From Hofstenia miamia (Eukaryota; Xenacoelomorpha; Acoela): a stretch of DNA of 64,000 nt. A model generated the notes under the pieces. That model searched no databases. It was given only the letters and a program-made list of their open reading frames with translations, and was not told where the DNA came from. Numbering within the stretch: the stretch's first letter is position 1; every line of letters begins with the position of its first letter. This document shows positions 46,921 to 57,919 of the stretch, piece by piece. Made by a program: the position numbers and the translations under genes. The stretch spans positions 2,734,857 through 2,798,856 of the forward strand of contig SCFE01000010.1 of the NCBI GenBank assembly GCA_004352715.1, written 5' to 3'.

Positions 46921-47336
46921 CAGTGTTGACCATATTTTTAAGTTTAACAGATTCATTTATTTATCCGATTTGTTTAACAGATTTCTTACTAATTTTTGTT
47001 GAATAACTGAAAAGAAAGGCAAAAATTGTATTTTGAATGCCAATGCAATTGAGATGGTTTTCCGATTTTCTTAAAAATGATGGTTTTTATTAAATTCTTT
47101 CAGCATTAGGGGGAAAAGAGAATAAAATTCTTGCCACTTCACTTGCAAACGAAACTGGTAAACTAAAAAATATAACAGATCTGTTAACAGACCTCGCGCT
47201 TTGACGTATTGCTTACGCTGTTATTTACCATGTTTACGTAATATATTGATGAATTTAGTATTTATATACTGAGAGATTCTTTTTTAACCAGTCTGTTAAC
47301 ATATCTGTTAAACAGATTATAAATATGGTTTGCATT
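46921..47336. mobile_element. hAT-like remnant related to the 38-kb element
   Basis: Starts CAGTGTTGACCATATTTTTA, sharing CARTGTTGACCA with the end of the 38097-38892 element. Subterminal 'gtttaacagat' motifs at the left are inverted at the right (47300-47330), but the right terminus is eroded. An 82-bp block inside (47199-47280) recurs at 49844-49925. Confidence 0.5.
47199..47280 (+). repeat. 82-bp dispersed repeat, copy 1
   Basis: Begins ctttgacgtattgcttacgc and ends actgagagattct. It differs from the copy at 49844-49925 at two positions. Confidence 0.85.
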
Positions 47337-47339
47337 TTC

Positions 47340-49234
47340 CAGAACTAAACGCATCAGTTGCCAAACAAATGTGCTCAGTTATTTAGTGTTAGGATTGTTT
47401 CATTTTATGAGTAATCTCCACTTTGCGTGTTATGTTTTCGTGCGCAAGTTGTACTAATATAGTAGGATTTTCGGACCAGTGTAAGATAACGTACTGGCAT
47501 AAAAATATAACATTTCTAATATTAATTCTGTAAAATATATATTTCACAGTTTAGCTTGCAAACATAACGATGTCGCCGTTAGTTGAATTTAGTATGATTT
47601 GCTATGGCAACTTCAGAGCTCGTAATGATTACAAATCTAGTCTTTAATGATAGTTGTCACTATCTAAAGCCAATTACCTATTTAAGTTTTGTTCGCCTAC
47701 TGATACACTTTCAAGCATTTGCTTAATTAACACTAGAATGCCTAAAAATTCTATAAATTTCATTTATCAGAAATCTACATGTTTCTATATACAGGACATC
47801 ATAAATCCGAAAACAATACATGAAATCTATGGCATGAAAGAACTCATATGTGTACTATAAAAATGCATAATAACAGTAATAGACTGATATAAATAGTATG
47901 GAAATTATTTCGCTATAATTGGCAGCTATTGTTGCTATAAAACTTTCCTTTTTTGTTGTTAGACAACTCATCTTAGGCTTCTGAGAATTCACCCATTAAA
48001 AAGCAAATTTGGATCGCCTGTTTATGGTTGTTAAACCATTATTATTATTTTTATGACATTATGTGTGCATACTTGTTCTGATACAAAATACATAAAACTA
48101 GAAATTTGCGCAACATAAAATTTATTGTACGCAGAACTTAGTTTCCTCACTATTTTTTATATTGTGGTCAAGCATTGTTATCAAGGTTATAAAATATTAA
48201 TGTTGCATATATTATATAAAATTTCACACAATAATAGTTACTCTAAATAGAATTTGATTTACTTCTTTGTTGGCATAGCATAGTCAACGGTAGCTGCTAA
48301 ATCAAATTGATTTTTCCCACCCATCGTGGAACTTGCAGCAAGTTCATTGCTGACTCAGTTTTTAGCGTTTCTAGCAAAACACAAGTAGCTGGCAAAATAT
48401 AAAATACAAAACTAAAATTGTAGTAGTAGTTTGATTGTTACGACTATTTGCTTTTCGGCCCACAATTTTCTGACCAGGATTTTACTGACTCGAGGTCTAG
48501 TGCAGCCCATGTTCATCTTTGGTTGGTTTTCCGTTTCATTAACTTGTCCATATTAACTTGTCCATATAATCAATATCATTAACCACTACTGCCAGTATGT
48601 TCCACTTCTTTTTTTATTTGCGATAAATAAATTGGCCTAGTGAAATTCATAGATGCAGCCAAAGATTCAAATTGCCTAATTCGCGCTTTAACACCAGTTT
48701 TAAGGTCTGACATATTTTTAAAAAAGTACTTTTAACATTCAAGCATCAAACGATTTTTCAAAACAATGCATTTTCCTCAGAATCGATAAGCTATCCTCTA
48801 TTCTCCAGTTGAGCCATTCTTATGGAAATTTGTTGAAGAGGGGGGGGGTAATTTGATATGCAATTTTAGTCAATAAAAATATTTTATTGTAATTTTATGT
48901 ATTTGTTTCCATTCTCAAAAATAGACATTTCAGCAAAGCAGAATTTCTTATTAAACTTTTTTGGAGAAATTGAAAAATATTATTTAGCCGCAAAGGGCCT
49001 TTTCTTTTCATTAAATTGGTATTAAACGTGTAGGATTCTCTTATTGTTCTTTCATATACTTTCGAACCTTGCCTCCAAAATTTTTAGTTGTGGGATTGCT
49101 ACAACAAAATTTCCGAATTTAATTTTTATATGGATTTTTAAATTAGTTGTTTTGGGTATATGTATTTGTGAGAGTGAGTTATCATCATCTGCTAATTAAT
49201 TTTATATTTGGATTTTATTGTATACTTTCACAGA
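47340..49234. other. Intronic non-coding DNA
   Basis: No exon or known repeat recognised. A run of about ten G residues occurs at 48839-48849, unusual in this AT-rich sequence. Confidence 0.4.
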
Positions 49235-49589
49235 GTAGAGAGCAAAGATGTAAATAGGCCGGTTTAAAGCCGAGATTTTTTGAAAAGTCTGTAGAAGTCA
49301 GCTGGATGCGTATTCGGTTGAAGCTATTATTGAACTTTGAAACGTGCCAACAATTCGAAATATTTTTCATTTATTTGATAATTTGTAAATTAAATTTTAA
49401 AACTATGCTTATTTTGTATATTATTATTATTATTATGTAATAATAGTAATGTGTTCAATTTTTGTATTTAGTGCCGATGTAGGGTCGAAAATATTAATTA
49501 GGGCTAAAATAGAGCTTAGCATTTAAAATCTTAGGGTCGGCCGGTTTTTTGCCTCAACAATCCAGCTCTTTTACATCTCTGGTAGAGGG
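49235..49589. mobile_element. hAT-type miniature element, family A copy 2
   Basis: The element (49243-49581, 339 bp) starts CAAAGATGTAAATAGGCCGG and ends GCTCTTTTACATCTCTG. Flanks gtagagag and gtagaggg match at seven of eight positions. It is the inverted-orientation relative of the 338-bp element at 29129-29466, sharing ends and interior blocks. Non-coding, with a short (att)n run inside. Confidence 0.85.
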
Positions 49590-49843
49590 TCATTGGTTAT
49601 TGGACGTACGCGTACATTTTATTGTTTGTGGAAAATTGACAGTTGATTTAGTACGTCAATTATCTTGCGCGATTTATGCATCACTTGCTCTATAATTTTT
49701 CAAATGATCGCGCTTGATTTGTTTGGACACGAACCATGCATTTGAGTAACAAGAATGTTGTCGTGCATAACAAAGCATTTTAAAATTACTTCAGGATGCA
49801 AGGGTGGTTGCTATGTTAAAGTAGTTTTGATTTCAACCTTGCC

Positions 49844-49925
49844 CTTTGACGTATTGCTTACGCTATTATTTACCATGTTTAAGTAATATATTGATGAATT
49901 TAGTATTTATATACTGAGAGATTCT
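49844..49925 (+). repeat. 82-bp dispersed repeat, copy 2
   Basis: Same sequence as 47199-47280 except two substitutions. Flanks are unrelated, so it is a dispersed repeat and not part of a larger local duplication. Confidence 0.85.
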
Positions 49926-50854
49926 GATCTTGCAGCCGTTTTTCACTCTATATGTACAATCAAAATAATATATCTTTTCAAATATTTCGATTGCACATTC
50001 ACTTTCACGGCACTCTATTGGTCGGCATCAAAAAATTTCAAATAAATATCGACTTCAAGTTATTAGTGCAACATGAATAGAATAAGGACTTGCCTGACCA
50101 ATAAATTGGTCGCGAAGTATCTATTGATTTGTCATCAAGATCCCCCAGACATTTGGTTATGGTTTGATTTGCAAACAAACTTTTTAAAACCAAGAACTAA
50201 TACCATAGTGAAAGGGAAGAAAAGTTGTTTGACATTGAAAAATTGAACATGATGTCACTGACAAAGATTCAGTCCTTTTTAAGAAGATGTGGAAACTGTT
50301 TAAAAGATGAAGTTGGTTATTTTGAACATTTATTGTGATATTTACAGTGATTATTATTTTTTTATATTTTGGTTTGTAAATATAAAGTGAAAAATCGACA
50401 GATGATCACTTTCACGCTGTATACCTGGTTTCTGTCGGATCACTCAGCATTTGACTGGAATGGGGGATTGAATGTTTCAGTGGGACTGGAACTAACATAG
50501 GACTGAGACCGTAATTGAAGAAAATGGTACAACCCACGCATTTTAGATTATTATTCGTAAAAATTGTCTAAACAGTGGTTATGCCATGGGACCACATTAG
50601 TTTTTCAATTGCCTTATATTCAAGGCAATTATAGACTAAAAGTTGTGTAAGGGTTTTCCGACATTTTTGAAACACTTTAGTATACGTTTTGTGATCAGAT
50701 GAAGAGCCATAAATGCGCACGAATAGTTCATTGATTTTGAGATTCAGTTTGGTACGTCTCATCTCCTAACATTATTTACTAAAGCAGTTGGATTCCCAAA
50801 GCATGGTTTTGGTATAGTAATGTAATATTTTCCTAATTTTCTATCAATGGAAAG

Positions 50855-50855
<1 letters not shown>

Positions 50856-50922
<67 letters not shown>
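50856..50922. repeat. (TA)n microsatellite
   Basis: Longest fully sequenced TA tract in the window. Confidence 0.95.
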
Positions 50923-50924
<2 letters not shown>

Positions 50925-51089
50925 TAATCATCAGTAATCAACAATTTTACAGTGTGACGTAAAATCTGATTTGTTTTTTCAACAAAATTCGTCAAAAGCT
51001 AAGAGGTTCCTGTGCAGGAAAAACTTGGATCTTGCATCACTACAATATTCCTGTCCTCACAGCCCTCAGAATGAAACAGCTCTCTGTCT

Positions 51090-51450
51090 AGAAATAAATC
51101 ACCACTTTACATCATCCACATTATTCACCGGACTTAGCCTCCTGCGAGTTTTTATTTTTCCAAACTGAAATGGATTTCTCAAGGGAACACGCTTCCAAGG
51201 AGTCAAGGATATCAAGAACAGCATGACGAGACACTTCAAAACCATCACAAAAGAAGAATTTTTGTAGTGCTTCATAGCTTGGTAAAAAAGAATTGAAAAA
51301 TGCATCAAAGTCAATAGGCAATATTTCGAAGTGGAAGAAGTAGAGATGTCTTAAGACTTGAATGTGTTAGACAATGTGGACATTGTATGATATGCATCTA
51401 AATAAACTTTTAAATTCAATAGTCCCGTTTTTTTAGCCGAACCTTGTATA
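51090..51450 (+). mobile_element. Mariner-like transposase 3' remnant
   Basis: Plus-strand frames give HYSPDLASCEFLFF, carrying the third catalytic Asp of mariner-type transposases. Decayed C-terminal sequence follows, then a terminal-repeat-like end whose reverse complement is TACAAGGTTCGGCTAAAAAA, abutting a TA tract. Stops and frameshifts abound. Its wording differs from the mariner at 1.05 kb, so it is a different lineage. The helix-turn-helix half is missing or unrecognisable. Confidence 0.7.
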
Positions 51451-51470
51451 TATATATATATATATATATC
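51449..51470. repeat. (TA)n microsatellite
   Basis: Short TA tract at the end of the mariner remnant. Confidence 0.9.
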
Positions 51471-53750
51471 AAGGCAATAGTAAACACAGGCCTGTCATTC
51501 GAAGATTTTTATGGCGGGATCACAGGTCCTGTACTCAAGTTACCCTTATGAGGGTACCGGCTTGACGGGATCTCAATTTATAAAGTACCCGTTTTGTCCG
51601 CTTTACCAGGTTTTACCGTATTTATAGGTTCAATTCCCTTTGTGAGCGATTGTAGCCGTAATTGCTGTTTCCTGCCCGTTCTTTTCATTACATAATGCAT
51701 TTGTACTTGTTTAAGTTATCGGATTAACACTATATATCTAATTGTACATTTAAAGACACAGACCAAAAAATCGAGACAAATCACCCAAAGCTTTTGATAT
51801 TGCAAATTTTAATACCGTGATAGATTTTTAGTATTTAATGGCACACTGTGATTACTTCGAATCATCGATGACGAACGAGGTGTGTTGTACCTTTATCATG
51901 GTTGTGCTTCATTACGCATTTGTAGATTAGCAACAGCAGACGCCGGAGAGTAGGAATTGGAACTTTCCCCAAAGTTCTGACTTGGCACGAGGGTGACGAG
52001 TAAGTGCGAAGCTGGTCACCTGCTCACGCATGCGGAGTTGGATACTTTCAGCTGTCGTCATCGTGTTGTAGATATGAAGAGATTGAACTCTTGGTACATG
52101 AAATTTCCCAGGGACTCCCTTAGTAAAATCACACTGCTGCAAATTAAGCGTTGTTTACTTAGGGGTAATTTAATGCATTTCTTCTGTCAAACTCACACAT
52201 TCAGTTAGTATAATGTAAAGAAGATTACGTGTATGCGCTTCCTTCTACCAAATAAAAATTTATTTAAAGTAGTAGCAATAAACAAAAGAGTTCTTTAGTT
52301 CTATGTAAAATTGAAGTTTTATTTTAAGGAGCGACACTTAAATATGGTGTTATTGTTTAGATACTTAGATCCTTAGAGCCTGTGTTTAACAAATATTTTC
52401 CACCTAATCGACATTCAATGTTCAATAGCATAATTACGTTATGCATATTTATTCATACAAAAAAGACAACTTGACCCATTTTAGTGAATTGAATATGTGA
52501 TCTACTAACTTTTCCGCACAACTGTACAATAGGGGTTTTTTAAAATCGATTCGACTTTAGTTCGATTTTTGTCCCTGAATATGTGCAATTGCAGTTTATT
52601 TTAAATTCACATGTAAAAATAACATGTTTGTCTGCGCACTTCTATGATGATATCACTGTGTACAACAGTTGGTATTGCAAGAAATATTCTTACAAGTATA
52701 TGTATGTGTAATAAACAGGAGATTATATTTTCAACATTACCCGATTTACTCGGCATTTTCGGCATTCCATATAATTTTTGAAAATTAAACCCCACCATTG
52801 AATCGCATTGTGAAATGTGTACATAGATCGGTTCACCATTACTGATAATTTAATTGTATTGCAAGAAAAATGGTGCTTCAGTAATAACGTCGGTTGAAAT
52901 CGATGCACGGGTTTTTGCACCATGCAAATTTAAAGTTGGTTCAATTCGATTTTTGCTAATTGAATCGAATTTCGGTGCTAATTCGGTACATCGCACATGA
53001 CTACTGTAGTGTACATAAGTGAAATTTTTGTAAATTACAGTGTGTTTGCAAACATATTTAAGCAAATATAATTATGGTAATCGTCACGTGCTTTCGCAGC
53101 GTGAAATTGAGAAATTCCCTGAATAAATTAGCGGTTTGGTATAACCAGAGAAAAATTTCAGTGACTTGTTTTGACCTGTGAAGCGAAGTTAGGAGCGACC
53201 ACGTCCGGTCCTGTTCTGTGCTCAGTATCGACCTGCTTACAACTTTGGAGCAGGCTCTATGTCTAAGCAACTAACAACTATTTTGCCAAAATGTTGCAAC
53301 TATGTGTAATTAGCATTTGAAAAATTGAAAACCTTTAAACAAGTAATCTGAAAAGATTACATGCAAATAGACGTCCTTCTGTAAACTGTTATAATCATTT
53401 GGAACATCGCCTTTTAGTGATAATAAATGGGAATTAACGATTTTTCATGATACAAAATGGAAGTAGCATTTTTCTCCTGGTTTGTTTTTGCATAACGATT
53501 ATTATGAATTACAACTCGGTTATTTTTAGCATGTACATGTATAGTGGAATATTAATGACTGCTATCCTACAAATTTTCAGGCCTTTATGTGGGAATACCA
53601 TGCCATGAGATTTGCTTTAGTGAATACGAAACTGGAGTGGAATTTGTATTCGGAAATATAAGTTTAATAATACTTGATTTATGAAATATAGAAACAAATT
53701 TTTGTGCCTGCATTCAAATGGTCATTAAACCGTTAAATACTGCTATTTAA
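51471..53750. other. Intronic non-coding DNA with repeat-like blocks
   Basis: A CAGGCCTGTCATTCGAAG sequence near 51490 looks like a transposon end without a partner. Around 52540-52570 and 52890-52990 there are repeated 'tcgatt/attcgat' motifs that may belong to another old element. No exon is recognised, including the one expected before the ATPase core. Confidence 0.35.
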
Positions 53751-53758
53751 TAATTTAG

Positions 53759-53908
53759 GTTGGGCTTGTTCTATTTTTGGCTCATATTGGGAGTTTTGTT
53801 CCAGCAACCTCAGCCAGATTGTGTATACTAGATGGTATTTTTTCACGTTTAAATATCGCGGAATCTATCTCAACACAGCTGTCAACGTTTAGTTTAAGTT
53901 TAGGGCAG
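53759..53908 (+). CDS. MSH5: MSH5 exon after Walker A, out-of-order copy
   Basis: 50 codons in phase 0, with a ttag acceptor and gtaact donor. The frame begins VGLVLFLAHIGSFVP and ends STFSLSLGQ, the ABC-ATPase segment that should directly follow the Walker A exon. Here it lies about 650 bp before the Walker A exon, while a partial second copy follows it at 54623. This is most simply a misjoin at TA repeats, with this copy belonging after 54533. Its 5' part is complete only here. Confidence 0.8.
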
Positions 53909-53965
53909 GTAACTTTTTAGCATTCTCAAAAAATTTCGTCAACTACCAATGATTAAAAATTTGTA

Positions 53966-53967
<2 letters not shown>

Positions 53968-54004
<37 letters not shown>
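53968..54004. repeat. (TA)n microsatellite at a probable misjoin
   Basis: TA tract following the exon copy; the sequence beyond differs from that following the other copy of the same exon. Confidence 0.9.
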
Positions 54005-54007
<3 letters not shown>

Positions 54008-54403
54008 AAAACTTTCATAATCCGGTTCTCAACAAAGTGGAACACTACCTCTATTAATAAACGAGATATTGAAATTCTGAAAAAAGTTTGAGAGGGACTA
54101 ATAAGTACAAACACTGATAATTAACGGCCTCTAGGTTCACCATGTGTTGCATTAATTGACCTTTAGTTGTAGGATATATTAAAATTTATATAAAATAACT
54201 GCATAAAATTAGAGGATTTCAAAAATATAATATTTGAACAATGGAAAGCGCAATTGCCAATGTGCAAATATGATTAAGTATTGTAATTGCCCTGAATGAA
54301 GGAAAATCAAAAACATATTGTATTTAATTATAATTGCAGACTGTATTTTGTTGATCTTTTTTCGTTCAAAAATTTTTCTGATAAATTGTAATGTTGTATT
54401 TAG

Positions 54404-54533
54404 AAATATTTTACAAGAACTATCTGTGCCTCAAATAGTGGCCAACGATATCCAATCTGGTTATCCAGAATTTGGTAAAATCAAGGTAATCACTGGTGCT
54501 AATGCTTGTGGTAAGAGTGTTTACATAAATCAG
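54404..54533 (+). CDS. MSH5: MSH5 exon: Walker A of the MutS ATPase
   Basis: The exon starts with the third base of a split codon after tttag and ends in phase 0 at CAG|gtacgc. It reads ILQELSVPQIVANDI... then VITGANACGKSVYINQ. The P-loop GxNxxGKS identifies a MutS-family ATPase, and the preceding block matches the '...RHPLxE' to 'VITG' linker of MSH5. The canonical Pro after the first Gly (GPN) is Ala here (GAN), the only obvious departure at a catalytic motif. MSH5 with MSH4 binds and stabilises meiotic recombination intermediates. Confidence 0.85.
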
Positions 54534-54594
54534 GTACGCTTTTTAACCTTGTTGCAGTAAACATATTGTTTTCAAGTCCTTTTTGCTGTAAATA

Positions 54595-54622
54595 GTATAT
54601 ATATATATATATANNNNNNNNN
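54595..54622. repeat. TA tract ending in a 9-N gap
   Basis: TA microsatellite followed by Ns at 54614-54622. Immediately after the gap, sequence identical to 53814 onward resumes. Confidence 0.9.
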
Positions 54623-54717
54623 CCAGATTGTGTATACTAGATGGTATTTTTTCACGTTTAAATATCGCGGAATCTATCTCAACACAGCTGTCAACGTTTA
54701 GTTTAAGTTTAGGGCAG
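54623..54717 (+). CDS. MSH5: MSH5 exon after Walker A, 5'-truncated copy in expected order
   Basis: Same sequence as 53814-53908, beginning within the exon at the gap edge and ending at the same donor. In this position it would splice correctly between the Walker A exon and the Walker B exon. Together with the complete copy upstream it indicates one real exon represented twice. The similarity continues into the intron to about 54775, with minor differences near the TA tract. Confidence 0.8.
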
Positions 54718-54769
54718 GTAACTTTTTAGCATTCTCAAAAAATTTCGTCAACTACCAATGATTAAAAAT

Positions 54770-54773
<4 letters not shown>

Positions 54774-54805
<32 letters not shown>
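54774..54805. repeat. (TA)n microsatellite
   Basis: TA tract after the second copy of the exon; the sequence beyond is unique. Confidence 0.9.
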
Positions 54806-54809
<4 letters not shown>

Positions 54810-55274
54810 ATTGCACTAAATTTCCAAATTATAAAAAAAGATAATCTACTCTATATAAACTACATACAATACAGTTAATTGTATTGAATAGTTCGATTGC
54901 AAAAACGCGTTCTATCCTTTTTAGGATTTTTCAGAAATAGCGAATTTCTGCTGGGTTTTTCAAATGAATTGCCATAGATCTTGTATGGCAGTGCTATATA
55001 GAGTACCAGTTAATGTCATGATGCGTTTCACCTTTATCTACCAATAATGAAAAAGAGCTCAATATTTAAGCATTTCGTTTTTTCTCAAAACGCAATATAT
55101 CCTTGATATTATGTATTGCAATATTAAGAGGATTCTGAATGCTGTGGGGAATTGATCTTGCAAGCCGGGAAATTTCTGCATCTGCAGATTTTCCTGTCAC
55201 TTCGTCGAGATATTTAGATTCTACAAAGTAGAACAGTGTCGTAGTGATGAAGCGATCAAGTTTCGCAAATTAGA

Positions 55275-55354
55275 CAGTTGGCGAGATGGCTCACCAATGT
55301 CAATGTAAAACCCATGTGTCAGTCGTGAACTATTTGGATTATGACAATGTATTT
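55275..55354 (-). repeat. 80-bp direct repeat, copy 1, open on the minus strand
   Basis: Nearly identical (two differences) to 56044-56123. On the minus strand both copies are open and read CHNPNSSRLTHGFYIDIGEP. I do not recognise this peptide. It may be a piece of a repeat family or a duplicated exon fragment of an unrelated gene inside the MSH5 intron. Confidence 0.7.
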
Positions 55355-56043
55355 GAAGACATAGTTCACAAAATGGATAACAAAGAAATGCAAAGAGGAT
55401 CGATATATCACATTTTGAAAAGAAAGAATATTGGATATAACGCGCTTTGTCCAAAACACAATTTTTGAGAAGGAATTCCAGAAAATTGAAATCAATTTAG
55501 ACTTTAAGCTTTCAACAGAATATAAGAAGCACTCAGTTAATATAGAATCTGATCTCAGTTCAATTTAAAAAAAATGAATATATCGCGTTTTGAAATCGAA
55601 CTCTTCACAAAAATTTACAACAATAACGTTAGATTCAATTTCAATAAATTTTTTCGTCATATCATAGAGGTTGCATTTGTATTTTTATGGGAGATTATAT
55701 AGATTTTTAAATCTTCTATTTAACTTATGTTTCGTTTTTGACTTTGTAGATTTATCAACTTTGAAATTATCACCTGGAATTTTTAATTCTCGTTCATTAA
55801 GCAAAGTGACCTTTCCGACTCCACGAATTCGCAAATATCTTTCGGCTAATAATTTCATCATTGTAAATTTTAGTTTTAATCAATGCTCTTTCGCTTCAGC
55901 CTTTTAAATCTAGTTATTTATTTTCTGCTTGAATTCAAATTCAAAATATTGTATTTTCTTTAAATTTTCCCTTATGTGCTTGCTCTAACTGCTCTATATA
56001 TCAAATTTGTAAACACTTGGGTTTGTACATATTCCATCAATTT

Positions 56044-56123
56044 CAGTTGGGGAGATGGCTCACCAATGTCAATATAAAACCCATGTGTCAGTCGTGAACT
56101 ATTTGGATTATGACAATGTATTT
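56044..56123 (-). repeat. 80-bp direct repeat, copy 2
   Basis: Counterpart of 55275-55354, same orientation. Flanks on both sides are unrelated to those of copy 1. Confidence 0.7.
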
Positions 56124-56322
56124 CATTACTACATATATGTGAATTGAAATAGGAGCACTTTAATTTAATCATTTTATGTTTGTAAATGTGTGGAAATCAT
56201 TCCACTTAGAATATATAATATTGGATTGTAAATTTTGATAAAAATAACATATACAATTATTCAGGTTTTGTATTTTAATTGTGCACCTCTAATTTCGAAA
56301 TTATTTTAATTGTTTTGCTTAG

Positions 56323-56397
56323 ATCTCCTCCATAGTGAAGTGCGCGACTAAAAATTCAGTTGTACTTATCGATGAATTTGGCAAAGGGACCGGAGTA
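56323..56397 (+). CDS. MSH5: MSH5 exon: Walker B
   Basis: 25 codons, phase 0 at both ends, between cttag and gtaagt. It reads ISSIVKCATKNSVVLIDEFG then KGTGV. LIDEFGKGT is the Walker B/signature stretch typical of MSH5 (other MutS homologues usually have DELGRGT), and it supports MSH5 over MSH4. Confidence 0.85.
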
Positions 56398-56440
56398 GTA
56401 AGTTTTTATTAGATAAATCATAATATTGCATCTTGTTTAG

Positions 56441-56584
56441 ATTGATGGAGTTTCTTTGTTCTTATCAATTTTGCGTTTTTGGGAGAATATGGATGCAAAT
56501 AGTCCTCATATTTTTGCTTCAACTCATTTCTACTCGTTTTTGATTGATTCTGGGCTTGATGCAAGCAGCAATGTAAAGTATATG
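56441..56584 (+). CDS. MSH5: MSH5 exon: post-Walker B ATPase segment
   Basis: 48 codons in phase 0, after a 43-bp intron (56398-56440), the shortest seen here. It starts IDGVSLFLSILRFW and contains FASTHFYSF, the switch region with a conserved His, ending NVKYM before gttagt. Length and motif spacing match the family. Confidence 0.85.
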
Positions 56585-56852
56585 GTTAGTCGTTTCATTA
56601 ATTTCATTTCTTTTCACCTTTGTTTAAATTATTCTGATTTTGAAAATATTGCACCATTTTGGTCTAACTAAAATATTTCTGCATCAAAATGCTTTCAGAA
56701 TATGTTTTACATCAAGTTGTTGGTTCTCCGGGAATACCTTCATAGTTTTTGTTTCCTCTGCAGTACGAGGAACTATTATAACTGCCATAATATCTGATAG
56801 TTTTTCAATTATGCTTTCAAAATTCGTAAAGAAGTAGACAGATTCTAAGTGG

Positions 56853-56892
<40 letters not shown>

Positions 56893-56893
56893 T
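56853..56893. repeat. (TA)n microsatellite
   Basis: TA tract in the MSH5 intron, left of the mariner remnant. Confidence 0.95.
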
Positions 56894-57019
56894 TCGTGAA
56901 ATTTTATTGGTTGCTAAGAGAACACACCAACGTCTTGTTTGAGCTGATTCGAGTTAGATTCATTCTACTGAATTATCTATGGAAATCAATTTAGAGTTAT
57001 ATTTCATTATCCTCATTAA

Positions 57020-57915
57020 AATTGAAGTTCGTGTAAATTATGAAGAACATTTCCTACATCTATTTATTTTCTATTTTAATAAACATTCAAATTGTGCAGA
57101 AGCCAACATATTAATTTCCTGTGCTTATGGGGATAAGTAGTCAGTGAACGAACAGCACAGAAGAAATTTTCAAGCATGAAAGTGGAAGTTTTAACTTATG
57201 TGATGCAGGCCAAGGCGACCTAATGACTTTGTTGAAGACTATTTAACCAATTGATTCATAATTATCCGCGTTATCGGCCTAAACATGGTATGAATTTTTA
57301 TCACACTACTATATCTTGAAATTTAAAAAATGGGAAATTTCATAGGCTTGGATCATGGGTACCTGATATTCAAAAATTACATTTTTCGATTTTTTTTCAT
57401 CTTTGCCTGAATTGTAACAGGTGCCTGTATCTAAGGCTGAAACAACAAAAAGCAACCACAATCACGTGTGAAACCGTAAAATCTTACTGCGCCTTTGGTG
57501 GGGTTATGTTAATGTTCTTCATTTGAAAATCTTGCAAGTAATCAAACAATAAATAGCGAATTTTGTTATGAATAACTCAAGCGAGTAAACGCTGCAATCA
57601 AAGCTTAGAGTACCAACAAGAAGCATATAATTTTGCAGCATAGCAATGCTGGGTCTCATGGTTCCAAAATGACAAAGTTGGCTATTGACGTTGTTGGCTG
57701 GGAAATTCTTCACTATCCCCCATATTCGTCCGGCCTTAGCCCCAAAATATTTTCATTTTTCAATTCCATATCGAATCATTTCTTTGGGCTCCTATTTGAA
57801 AACGAAGAAACAACAGCAAAACGTGGATTGAATTTTGAATCAAAAATAGCCAAGCTTCTGCAGGGTTTAGATTGCAGTAAATTTGAGATAAATATACTAA
57901 TTTTGGTTGTTTAGC
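57020..57915 (+). mobile_element. Mariner-like transposase remnant, nearly full length
   Basis: Decayed plus-strand frames cover most of a mariner transposase. An N-terminal 'AVNERTAQKKF' helix-turn-helix block lies near 57145. Next is a HTH2/linker block with LGSWVPD near 57350, then YCAFGGV near 57490 (the usual LCVWWG region). QHSNAGSH stands where the second catalytic Asp should be, and GWEILHYPPYSSGLSP where the third should be. Both catalytic Asp residues are replaced, so the element is dead independent of its stops. NHFFGLLFENEE is the C-terminal part. It sits in an MSH5 intron in the same orientation. Confidence 0.8.
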
Positions 57916-57919
57916 TTAC

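Larger units (their letters stand above)
43274..54403 (+). other. MSH5: Long MSH5 intron (about 11 kb) filled with repeats
   Basis: Between the lever exon and the Walker A exon lie a hAT-like element in a TA tract, a second hAT-like remnant, family-A and mariner remnants, several TA microsatellites and two copies of an 82-bp repeat. It also contains an out-of-order copy of the next MSH5 exon at 53759-53908. At least one exon, carrying the region just before the ATPase core, is expected here and not found. Confidence 0.55.

Noticed and set aside
53581-53690. Exon-like stretch after ttttcag (LYVGIPCHEICFSEYET)
   Set aside because: Does not match the missing MSH5 region and the frame soon stops; not supported as an exon.
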